Shown: positions 1-6,204, numbered from the stretch's first letter. The stretch is DNA of 7,401 bases from Bacteroidales bacterium (GCA_029938985.1 JAOZTW010000250.1:1-7401), one strand, 5' to 3'. The notes: a model not told the origin generated them from the letters alone. Numbers and translations: made by a program.

Positions 1-89
1 TATTGAATTGGTAAAAATAAAAATAACATCGCTTAAATTGGTTAATTATTTATTATAATATGCCTTATGTTAAAGTAAATAAGGTTTTC

Positions 90-193
90 AGATTTTATAT
101 ATTGTTTTTTTAGTAACAGACTAAAGTCCTCATTTGTTTTATTTTACATATCCCCAACATAAAGGAGGGGCTACTGAAAAAATCAGAAAATCT
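90..193 (+). repeat. Imperfect long inverted repeat, possible RNA structure
   Basis: Two arm pairs face each other. Positions 90-96 (AGATTTT) pair with 187-193 (AAAATCT), and 104-117 (GTTTTTTTAGTAAC) pair with 170-183 (GCTACTGAAAAAAT). In the longer arm 11 of 14 positions are Watson-Crick. Two of the other three would be G-U pairs in a plus-strand transcript but A-C mismatches in a minus-strand one, so an RNA structure, if real, would be on the plus strand. The 52-nt loop can form a further CCCC/GGGG pairing (152-155 with 167-170). It could be the 3' end of a transcript from outside the window or a worn mobile-element end; the sequence does not decide. Confidence 0.4.
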
Positions 194-209
194 AATACAC
201 TTTTGTATA

Positions 210-275
210 TAAGGAATGATACAATTATTCAATGGTTCAATGATACAGTTATGCGACTACAAACCAATGGATTAA
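210..275 (+). pseudogene. Decayed C-terminal coding relic, copy A
   Basis: This stretch matches the reverse complement of 3564-3620. Shared blocks are the 15-mer at 210-224 (14 of 15 matching), the 10-mer CAATGGTTCA at 230-239, and 32 bases at 243-274. In the last block the five differences from the other copy all fall on third codon positions when read as IQLCDYKPMD, and four of them are silent. That pattern points to descent from a translated gene. Here the frame is broken: four bases are inserted after the TGGTTC codons relative to copy B, and TAA at 273-275 replaces the TAC codon of copy B. I do not recognise the parent protein. A 13-base direct repeat, AATGATACARTTA (215-227 and 239-251), lies inside the fragment and may reflect the insertion. 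Confidence 0.45.
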
Positions 276-357
276 AGAAATACAAATAGGTAAAAACTTT
301 TTTATGCGTACTTATACAATTTATTACATAAACTTTTAATTTCTAATGAAAATGAAT

Positions 358-366
358 TAATTTTTG
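358..366 (+). promoter_or_regulatory. Possible -7 element for the 981-residue gene
   Basis: TAATTTTTG resembles the Bacteroidota -7 box TAnnTTTG but has one extra base in the spacer, and no clear TTG -33 element lies at the expected distance. If used, the leader would be about 90 nt and would include the whole heptad repeat array. In such AT-rich DNA a chance match is likely. Confidence 0.2.
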
Positions 367-407
367 GCACATTGTTTTATTATTTATTTAAAATCAAGCT
401 GTTAACC

Positions 408-449
408 AATTCCTAATTCTTAATTCTTAATTCCTAATTCTTAATTCCT
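408..449. repeat. Heptad tandem repeat AATTCYT, six units
   Basis: Six consecutive 7-bp units read AATTCCT, AATTCTT, AATTCTT, AATTCCT, AATTCTT, AATTCCT, followed by a degenerate seventh (AATTACC, 450-456). The array stops 13 bp before the ATG at 463, where a ribosome binding site would normally lie; no Shine-Dalgarno sequence is present. From memory, similar AATTC-type short tandem arrays occur in intergenic DNA of other Bacteroidota, so this may be a dispersed genomic repeat rather than a regulator of this gene. Confidence 0.85.
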
Positions 450-462
450 AATTACCTTTTTT

Positions 463-3408
463 ATGACAAAGAAATTATATAATTTTTCGGCAATAAGTTT
501 TAACAACATAATGCAAAAACGTATTCATACAATTTTGCTTGTTTGTAGTACCTATGATGCTTTTACATTGGAAGAAGACGGTAGAATTGATGAACAAATA
601 TTTAACGAATATGTATCATTGAATCTTCGTTATCCTCCTCAGTTTGTACATGTTTCTACAGCTAAGGCAGCCTTTAAAAAATTAGAAGAAGAACATATTG
701 ATTTAGTTATTACAATGCTAAGTATTGGAGATATGGAACCTTTTAGCTTGTCAAGAGAAATTAAAAAAGTCCACCCAAAAACTCCTATTGTAGTTTTAAC
801 CCCCTTTTCACGAGAGGTAACTTTAAGGCTTGCAAACGAAGACCTTAGTGCAATAGACTATGTTTTTAGTTGGTTAGGAAATGCAAATTTATTGCTTGGG
901 ATTATCAAACTTATTGAAGATAAAATGAGTGTTGAAAATGATGTAAAAAGTGGTGTTCAAGTAATTTTGTTAGTAGAAGATTCTATTAGATTTTATTCAA
1001 GTTATTTGCCTATTATTTATAATATTTTGTTTGAACAATCCAAAGAATTTACGACCGAAGGGTTAAATGAACATCAAAAAATGATGTTAAAACGTGGTAG
1101 AGCTAAAATATTACTCGCCACAAACTATGAAGATGCTGTAAAATTATACGAAAAATATGAAGATAATTTGCTTGGTGTAATTTCAGATGTGAGCTATACT
1201 CACAATAATAATGAAGATAAACAAGCAGGAATATATTTTGCGAAAAAAATTAAACAAAAAAATCCACTTATTCCAATATTACTGCAATCATCTGATATTG
1301 AAAACGCTAAAATTGCCAAACAAATTCAAGTTGGGTTTTTAAATAAAAATTCTAAAAACTTATTATATGAATTAAAAAATTTTATTTTAAAATATTTTGC
1401 TTTTGGAAGTTTTGAGGTAAAAGACCCTAAAACTAATCAAATAATAATGCAAATACCTAATTTAAAATATTTACAATATAAAATTTATGATATTCCAGAC
1501 GATTCTCTTAGATACCATTTAGAACGTCATCATTTTTCTAAATGGCTTAATGCAAGAGCTTTATTTATTTTTGCCGAATTTCTAAAGAAATTTTCGATAA
1601 ATGAATTTGATAATATGAAAGAAGTAAGAGACTTTATTTATCAATCAATTGAAAATTTCAGACTTTTATCAAGTAGAGGTATTATAGCAAAATTTTATAG
1701 AAATAATTATGATGGATATTTGAGTTTTGCCAGAATTGGTGAGGGTTCACTTGGAGGAAAAGCAAGAGGTTTGGCATTTCTTAATACAATGGTAAAGAAA
1801 CATAATAAATTTCAAGAATTTGATAATGTGTCAATTAGTATTCCCAAAACGGTTGTATTAACTACCGAAGTATTTGATTTGTTTATCAAAGAAAATAACC
1901 TTTATCATATTTCTGCATCAAATACTTGTGACACACATATTTTAGACCGATTTGTGAGAGCTGATTTCCCATCAGAATTTAAGAAAGATTTGAGAACTTT
2001 TCTGAAAACGATGAACTCTCCTATTGCGGTGCGGTCTTCAAGTTTGTTAGAAGACGCACATTATCAACCTTTTGCAGGTGTTTATTCTACTTATATGATT
2101 ACAAATGTAGATGATAAAGAGAAATTTCTTGATATGTTAATTCTGGCAATAAAAAGTGTGTATGCTTCTGTTTATTTTAAATCAAGCAAAGATTATATGA
2201 GTGCCACGGCCAACGTGATTGACGAAGAAAAAATGGCTATAGTTTTGCAAGAAGTGTGTGGAACAAAATATGGAGATTTATATTATCCAACTATTTCGGG
2301 AGTGGCTCGTTCAATTAATTTTTATCCTATTGCTCCTGAAAAACAAGAAGATGGAATAGTAAATATTGCTTTTGGACTTGGTAAACAAATTGTAGAAGGA
2401 GGAAAAACAATAAGGTTTTCGCCAAAATATCCAAACAGAATTTTAGAATTTTCGTCCAACAAAAGTATATTGCAAAACACTCAAAAACGTTTTTTTGCTC
2501 TTGACCTCAATGCTGATAGTTTTAAGAAATCTACAAACGATGCCGTTAATCTAAAAGAATTGACTGTTCGTTCCATCGAAAAAAATGGAAGTATAGATTT
2601 TATTAGTTCCGTTTACAATTTTCATACTGATATTATCAATGATGGTTTGTATTATGAAGGAAAAAAATTACTTACTTTTAATAATGTGCTAAAATACAAT
2701 GTAGTTCCACTCGCCGAAATTTTACAAAATGTATTAAAAATAGGAGAAATGGAAATGAATAATCCAATAGAAATAGAATTTGCTGTAGATATTGACGCAA
2801 AAAATAGAAATGAAACAAAATTTAATATCCTACAAATAAGACCAATAGTAGAATCCACAGATACTTTAAATGAAGATCTTGCAAAAATTAAAAAAGAAGA
2901 TACTATAATTTATTCAGAATCAGCACTTGGCAACGGAATAATTAAAGATATTTATGATTTGGTGTATGTGAAACCAAATACTTTTGACTCGACAAACAAT
3001 CCATTGATTGCAAGCAAAATAGGCAAAATAAATGAAAAATTTGTTGAAGAAAATAAAAATTTTGTACTTATTGGTCCAGGTAGATGGGGGTCGAGAGATA
3101 AATGGTTGGGTATTCCAATAAAATGGTCTCAAATTTCTGCTGCAAGATTAATTGTAGAGTCTGGTTTGGCTGATTATAGAATTGACCCAAGTCAAGGAAC
3201 ACATTTTTTCCAAAATCTTACATCGTTCAAAGTTGGCTATTTCACAATAAATCCATATATAAACGATGGTTTTTATAACTTAGATTATCTTGATAATCAA
3301 GTTGCTATATATGAAGATGAATTTGTTCGTCATATTAGATTTAAAAATGCAATTGTGGTGAAAATTGATGGGAGAAAAAAAACAGGAGTTGTTTTGAAAG
3401 CAAATTAA
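463..3408 (+). CDS. PEP synthase/PPDK-like protein with two receiver-type domains
   Basis: 981 residues, inferred cytoplasmic. Residues about 20-153 resemble a response-regulator receiver fold but lack the phosphoacceptor Asp and conserved Lys. Residues about 165-310 look like a complete receiver: acidic pair E172/D173, candidate phosphoacceptor D242, S276/S277, K295. Residues about 421-796 resemble the nucleotide-binding region of PEP synthase and pyruvate phosphate dikinase: glycine-rich GEGSLGGKARGLAF (426-439, K433), AVRSSS (R524), EDAHYQPFAG, IEFAVD (E772) and LQIRP (Q791, R793). No TxxGGxxxHxA phosphohistidine motif or PEP-binding barrel follows. The C-terminus instead carries GPGRWGSRDKWLG (871-883) and DPSQGTHFFQNL (908-919). 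A full PEP synthase cycle is therefore unlikely; phosphotransfer or signalling is inference. ATG 463 is preferred to ATG 511 because, as I recall, relatives share the KLYNF...NNxMQKR lead-in. It stands alone, with no Shine-Dalgarno site. Confidence 0.85.
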   Translation: MTKKLYNFSAISFNNIMQKRIHTILLVCSTYDAFTLEEDGRIDEQIFNEYVSLNLRYPPQFVHVSTAKAAFKKLEEEHIDLVITMLSIGDMEPFSLSREIKKVHPKTPIVVLTPFSREVTLRLANEDLSAIDYVFSWLGNANLLLGIIKLIEDKMSVENDVKSGVQVILLVEDSIRFYSSYLPIIYNILFEQSKEFTTEGLNEHQKMMLKRGRAKILLATNYEDAVKLYEKYEDNLLGVISDVSYTHNNNEDKQAGIYFAKKIKQKNPLIPILLQSSDIENAKIAKQIQVGFLNKNSKNLLYELKNFILKYFAFGSFEVKDPKTNQIIMQIPNLKYLQYKIYDIPDDSLRYHLERHHFSKWLNARALFIFAEFLKKFSINEFDNMKEVRDFIYQSIENFRLLSSRGIIAKFYRNNYDGYLSFARIGEGSLGGKARGLAFLNTMVKKHNKFQEFDNVSISIPKTVVLTTEVFDLFIKENNLYHISASNTCDTHILDRFVRADFPSEFKKDLRTFLKTMNSPIAVRSSSLLEDAHYQPFAGVYSTYMITNVDDKEKFLDMLILAIKSVYASVYFKSSKDYMSATANVIDEEKMAIVLQEVCGTKYGDLYYPTISGVARSINFYPIAPEKQEDGIVNIAFGLGKQIVEGGKTIRFSPKYPNRILEFSSNKSILQNTQKRFFALDLNADSFKKSTNDAVNLKELTVRSIEKNGSIDFISSVYNFHTDIINDGLYYEGKKLLTFNNVLKYNVVPLAEILQNVLKIGEMEMNNPIEIEFAVDIDAKNRNETKFNILQIRPIVESTDTLNEDLAKIKKEDTIIYSESALGNGIIKDIYDLVYVKPNTFDSTNNPLIASKIGKINEKFVEENKNFVLIGPGRWGSRDKWLGIPIKWSQISAARLIVESGLADYRIDPSQGTHFFQNLTSFKVGYFTINPYINDGFYNLDYLDNQVAIYEDEFVRHIRFKNAIVVKIDGRKKTGVVLKAN

Positions 3409-3419
3409 AACTTTAGGAT

Positions 3420-3452
3420 TACAAAACTTTGTTTTTTTAACAAAGTTTTGTA
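3420..3452 (+). terminator. Terminator-like hairpin after the 981-residue gene
   Basis: A perfect 12-bp stem (3420-3431 with 3441-3452, TACAAAACTTTG and its complement) encloses a 9-nt loop TTTTTTTAA. It begins 12 nt after the TAA stop at 3406-3408. The stem is AT-rich and followed by TAAATAATTG rather than a clean T run, so termination is likely from position but not certain. Confidence 0.5.
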
Positions 3453-3481
3453 TAAATAATTGAATTTTAAAGATGTAAGGC

Positions 3482-3519
3482 AATTTGTAATTGTCGTTTA
3501 AATTTGTAATTGCCGTTTA
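3482..3519. repeat. Tandem duplication of 19 bp
   Basis: Two adjacent 19-bp units, AATTTGTAATTGTCGTTTA (3482-3500) and AATTTGTAATTGCCGTTTA (3501-3519), differ at one base. They abut the stop codon (3521-3523) of the minus-strand coding relic. No function is visible. Confidence 0.85.
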
Positions 3520-3520
3520 T

Positions 3521-3610
3521 TTATCCTTCGTTGTGTTTAATCCACTTTATTCTTGAATTTTCGTAATCTATTGGTTTATAATCACATAATTGTATGAACC
3601 ATTGTTTGAA
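3521..3610 (-). pseudogene. Decayed C-terminal coding relic, copy B
   Basis: Reading leftwards, 29 codons from TTC at 3610-3608 to TAA at 3523-3521 encode a tail containing FKQWFIQLCDYKPIDYENSR and ending RIKWIKHNEG. A TGA (3613-3611) interrupts the same frame just upstream, after a KE dipeptide, and there is no start codon, so it is not an intact gene. It matches the plus-strand fragment at 210-275 in inverted orientation, about 3.4 kb away, with substitutions confined to third codon positions over 32 bases. I do not recognise the protein family. The most economical reading is the 3' end of a gene whose body has been lost, present twice in this window. Confidence 0.5.
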
Positions 3611-3700
3611 TCATTCCTTAGTTCTGTTTTGTGAAGGTGTAGCTACTGTTTTCTGCTACCCACGTAAAGTTGCACATTGCTAGAACAAACTGTATATAAA

Positions 3701-3731
3701 CTGTTGGTGTGACTTTAAGTCACACCAACAG
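3701..3731 (-). terminator. Strong palindrome, probable terminator of the T9SS-sorted gene
   Basis: Perfect 15-bp arms (CTGTTGGTGTGACTT at 3701-3715 and its complement at 3717-3731) flank a single central T. As a hairpin this gives a 14-bp stem with a 3-nt loop, much more GC-rich than its surroundings. It lies 52 bp beyond the stop of the minus-strand gene ending at 3784. On that strand it is followed by TTTATATACAGTTTG, a weak T-rich tail. It may also stop plus-strand readthrough. Its near-perfect symmetry would also suit a protein-binding operator. Confidence 0.55.
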
Positions 3732-3783
3732 TAATTTATTGCATGAAACATGCCAAATTGTCTCTAACAAAAATATGGCTAAA

Positions 3784-4794
3784 TTACTCAACCAAAACTA
3801 TTCTTCTGAAAATAGTATTTTTTCCAAAGTTCATTTTAATAAAATAAGTTCCAACAGATAGCTCAGGATAAAAAGTCTGAGTTTGAGTTCCTTCTTGCTC
3901 TTGATTATTAACAACAGATGCAACTTTATTTCCTGTAATATCAAAAATTTCAATATTTACATTTGTTTTTTGTGGCAAATTATAATTAATGTTTACATAA
4001 TCAGTAGAAGGATTAGGAAAAACATTGAGCGAATAATTAGCAGTCTCATTATTAGATTCTTGCAAACTGGTTTGAAATGCTTTTTCATTATAATAACCAT
4101 AATTTGAAGTAGTAGTTTTTCCCGCAATAATTTTATCGTTTAGGGTTACAACCATTATTGGATATCTATAATCTGCTGAGTACCAAAGATATTTTACATT
4201 TTTAAATTCTGTGGTATTACAAGTTACCTCAAAAGTAGTATTAATTGTTTTAACTCTCAAAACATTGTCAATTGTTACATTTCCTGGTAAAATTAGTGTA
4301 CCAAAACCGTCAGCTTCAACCGAATATGTACCATAAATTATTGTTTCAATGCGACCTCTATAAAGTCCATTACCCAAAAAATCTCCTTCAATTAAATCTC
4401 CATAAGTGAACGGATAATTCATTTTTACAACCGGTTGATCTAAATTAATTATTGCATTCTCCGATATTAGTCCGTTGTATTCAATTCCAGATTCATCTAT
4501 ATTAAAATAAAAATAGTTTCCATTGTCTTTAACTGCAATATTTGTAGGGTTTTGCAATTCTTGTGGACAATCGCTTGTTAAAAGAATTTCACTATTTTTT
4601 GTTATTCCACATTCAAAATCAGAAAAATTCCATATTTGATTAGCACCAGCTAATCCAGGTGAAATATTTTCAATATATTGAGTTGTGTACTCATAATCTG
4701 CTTGTAAAGCATGTGTTTCGTAGTTCAAAGATATTTGTGCATTTAGCATAAATACTACAAACTGAAGTCCGATTATTAGTTTTATTGTTTTCAT
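3784..4794 (-). CDS. Secreted protein with T9SS type A C-terminal sorting domain
   Basis: 336 residues. An N-terminal signal peptide (MKTIKLIIGLQFVVFMLNA, predicted cleavage after A19 before Q20) directs Sec export. The C-terminal region (about 254-336) matches the Por secretion tail family: NVFPNPSTDYVNI near 257-269, IEIFDITGNKV, and GTYFIKM near 325-331 ending in a short beta-strand. This sends the protein through the type IX secretion system to the cell surface or medium. The middle (about 20-250) is beta-rich with no catalytic motif that I recognise. It contains GFGTLILPGNVTIDNVLRVK (163-182), a pattern I recall from other Bacteroidota secreted proteins of unknown role. Two cysteine pairs (C62/C76 and a lone C192) are too few to suggest a disulfide-rich fold. 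There is no Shine-Dalgarno sequence before the ATG and no gene in the same transcription unit. Export route is well supported; function is unknown. Confidence 0.85.
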   Translation of the reverse strand: MKTIKLIIGLQFVVFMLNAQISLNYETHALQADYEYTTQYIENISPGLAGANQIWNFSDFECGITKNSEILLTSDCPQELQNPTNIAVKDNGNYFYFNIDESGIEYNGLISENAIINLDQPVVKMNYPFTYGDLIEGDFLGNGLYRGRIETIIYGTYSVEADGFGTLILPGNVTIDNVLRVKTINTTFEVTCNTTEFKNVKYLWYSADYRYPIMVVTLNDKIIAGKTTTSNYGYYNEKAFQTSLQESNNETANYSLNVFPNPSTDYVNINYNLPQKTNVNIEIFDITGNKVASVVNNQEQEGTQTQTFYPELSVGTYFIKMNFGKNTIFRRIVLVE

Positions 4795-4870
4795 AATAAT
4801 ATGGTTTTAAGTTAATTAGAAATTAGATTTTGTTAGAGAATTTTTATCTCCATAATAAATTGTGTTTAAT

Positions 4871-4994
4871 AGGGTACTCCTAAAAACTCAAAAATCAAGG
4901 CTTTCAAAATTCTTTAAGTTTGAGTTTACTCCTGTAAATGAATATTTTAATAATTTTGTATAACGCAGAGTTTTTGAGTATTTAGGAGTACCCT
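4871..4994. mobile_element. MITE-like element with 24-bp terminal inverted repeats
   Basis: The ends are inverted copies of each other: 4871-4894 begins AGGGTACTCCTAAA and continues ACTCAAAAA after one mismatched base, and it pairs with 4971-4994 at 23 of 24 positions. The 76-bp interior has no coding capacity and carries a further inverted pair, CAAAATT (4905-4911) with AATTTTG (4952-4958). TAAT flanks both ends directly (4867-4870 and 4995-4998), consistent with a 4-bp target-site duplication, though this AT-rich context weakens that point. Size, non-coding interior, terminal repeats and flanking duplication together fit a non-autonomous element mobilised by a transposase elsewhere. The parent IS family cannot be named from this alone. 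It lies 76 bp upstream of the start of the T9SS-sorted gene, so it may affect that gene's promoter. A large transcribed hairpin or terminator is the alternative. Confidence 0.65.
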
Positions 4995-5010
4995 TAATAC
5001 TCATTCTTTT

Positions 5011-5064
5011 GGATAAATTACAATATTATTTAATTTTAAATAAATAATTCACTTAAATTTATCC
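5011..5064. repeat. Nested AT-rich inverted repeat
   Basis: Outer arms GGATAAATT (5011-5019) and AATTTATCC (5056-5064) enclose an inner palindrome TTATTTAA (5026-5033), TT, TTAAATAA (5036-5043). The outer stem can be extended by TTTT (5007-5010) against AAAA after a 2-nt bulge. It sits 16 bp beyond the MITE-like element. In DNA this rich in A and T the inner palindrome may be chance; the outer arms with GG/CC ends are less so. Confidence 0.4.
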
Positions 5065-5294
5065 TGAAAAAAAGTAACTCAATTAGCTATTCTGTATATT
5101 ATAACAAATAATTAAGTAATTTTAATTTCTTCTTGTGCTTTTAACCTCTTCAATAAACATGCAAATATCTTGATATTATTATATTTATCTAATTGTTTAA
5201 AAGCAAAATAACTTCATTTAAATTGAATAATTATTTTTTTAATACACTTTATTCAAACTATATATAAGACTATTTTATGTTCAAAAGGTTGCTT

Positions 5295-6122
5295 TTATTT
5301 CAAATCTCTTTTATTCATTATCCAAAAAGAAACACCAATAAATATTGCTATATATATAATAAGTAATGAAATAGTTATAACAGGTGAAATGTTAGAAGTT
5401 TCAACATTTTGTATTTGAGAACTCATGTTATCCGAAAAACTAACAGCCAATTTTGGGCGGGGTGTAAGGTTTGTAATAATTTTCATTGGAAAAAACTCAT
5501 TTATTGTTTTTAACTTGAATATCATAAGTATAATTCTTATAAACCATTCAAAAATAAAATAACAAATAAATACAAACCAAGATAACATTGTGTTTCTGAA
5601 AAGAACCACAATCATTGTTGCAAAACTAAGATATGCAAATGCTTGAAAAAAGTACATAGGTAATAAATATGATTTTTCAAAAAACATTTGTGCAGTAATA
5701 TTTTCGGTATTTATTAAACCAAAAAACATTACTATTAAAAAAACGGCTATCGAAAAAATAAAAGAAATTACAAGTGAAACAAAATATTTCCCAAACAACA
5801 ATTCATTTCTTGTAAGTCCTTCAATAACATGCTGTCTAAAAGTTTGGTATCTAAATTCGTTTCCAATAATTATTATTATTAAAGTTGATAGCAATAAATT
5901 AAACCAACTTGCTATCCAAGTAAAAGTACTCCAGATATGAGGAAACCGAAAATAGTTTACCAAATCCATATCCTCAAAACTTTGTTGGGTAATAAACTCT
6001 ATTTTAAAAAAACCTGCAATAAGCGAAATTATTAAAAACATACCTAAGGAAACACCTGCAATTACCCAAAAAATTGTGTAATTTTTAATTTTAATAAACT
6101 CAATTTTAATAATATTTTTCAT
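5295..6122 (-). CDS. ABC-2 type transporter permease subunit
   Basis: 275 residues, integral inner-membrane protein. About six hydrophobic segments are visible: 17-38, 68-86, 113-135, 151-175, 179-203 and 247-269. After segment 2 comes GNEFRYQTFRQHVIEGLTRN (87-106), matching the cytoplasmic NEfr-gT-R---l-G-sR element common in ABC-2 permeases, which probably contacts the ATPase. The basic N-terminus (MKNIIKIEFIKIKN) and the C-terminal KRDLK also fit. Such permeases pair with an ATP-binding subunit to export drugs, peptides or lipids, or serve gliding-type machineries; the substrate here cannot be told. No ATPase gene lies on either side: upstream is a divergent phosphatase and downstream a 500-bp gene-free stretch, so the partner must be encoded elsewhere. 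The ATG at 6122-6120 gives a natural N-terminus; no Shine-Dalgarno sequence precedes it. Confidence 0.8.
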   Translation of the reverse strand: MKNIIKIEFIKIKNYTIFWVIAGVSLGMFLIISLIAGFFKIEFITQQSFEDMDLVNYFRFPHIWSTFTWIASWFNLLLSTLIIIIIGNEFRYQTFRQHVIEGLTRNELLFGKYFVSLVISFIFSIAVFLIVMFFGLINTENITAQMFFEKSYLLPMYFFQAFAYLSFATMIVVLFRNTMLSWFVFICYFIFEWFIRIILMIFKLKTINEFFPMKIITNLTPRPKLAVSFSDNMSSQIQNVETSNISPVITISLLIIYIAIFIGVSFWIMNKRDLK

Positions 6123-6170
6123 AATTTAATCATTATTGTTTGTAAAAAAAAAGTAAAAATATAAAAAAAA

Positions 6171-6204
6171 TTGTAAAAAGATTGTTAAAGTTATATAATT
6201 TTTG
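6171..6204 (+). promoter_or_regulatory. Possible promoter for the PAP2 phosphatase gene
   Basis: TTG at 6171-6173 and TATAATTTTTG at 6194-6204 loosely match the Bacteroidota -33 (TTG) and -7 (TAnnTTTG) elements, with 22 bp between TTG and the TA at 6196 and one extra base inside the -7 box. They lie about 70 bp upstream of the ATG at 6277 in the 154-bp divergent spacer. The match is imperfect and the DNA very AT-rich. Confidence 0.25.

Larger units (their letters stand above)
1..462. other. Gene-free upstream region with repeats and a gene relic
   Basis: No intact coding region is visible on either strand; the only ATG-started frames are about a dozen codons long. The region contains an imperfect inverted repeat (90-193), a decayed coding fragment (about 210-275) and a heptad repeat array (408-449) that runs up to the next gene. 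The rest is AT-rich sequence without recognisable features. Confidence 0.7.
3409..3783. other. Convergent intergenic region
   Basis: This spacer lies between the stops of two convergent genes. It contains a hairpin just after the first gene (3420-3452), a 19-bp tandem duplication (3482-3519), a minus-strand coding relic (3521-3610) and a strong palindrome (3701-3731). Between about 3640 and 3700 I see only a short GTAGC/GCTAC inverted repeat (3639-3643 with 3655-3659). No intact gene is present. Confidence 0.7.
4795..5294. other. 500-bp intergenic region with MITE-like element
   Basis: The region separates two minus-strand genes. It holds the MITE-like palindromic element (4871-4994) and a nested AT-rich inverted repeat (5011-5064). 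The stretch 5065-5294 has no supported feature; a 33-codon stop-to-stop frame on the minus strand (5112-5213) was considered and not called. I could not find a convincing promoter for the downstream gene. Confidence 0.65.

Noticed and set aside
251..289. ATG-started frame of 12 codons (MRLQTNGLKKYK)
   Set aside because: It is too short, and it overlaps the better-supported relic frame in a different phase.
2652..3483. Three minus-strand open frames of 67-70 codons (2652-2858, 2920-3132, 3280-3483)
   Set aside because: They lie opposite the well-supported 981-residue gene (the last overruns its stop), show low-complexity Phe/Ile/Ser-rich composition and have no recognisable motif.
3883..4107. 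Plus-strand open frame of 74 codons
   Set aside because: It is antisense to the sorting-domain part of the secreted protein gene and reads as Ile/Asn/Cys-rich noise.
5112..5213. Minus-strand stop-to-stop frame of 33 codons ending LLKRLKAQEEIKIT
   Set aside because: The tail looks protein-like, and a relic of a lost gene is possible. It has no start codon, no second copy in the window and no family I recognise, so it cannot be told from chance.
5283..5296. AAAAG-GTTG-CTTTT mini-hairpin at the end of the permease gene
   Set aside because: The 5-bp stem overlaps the stop codon and has no following T run on the minus strand, so it is too weak to call a terminator.
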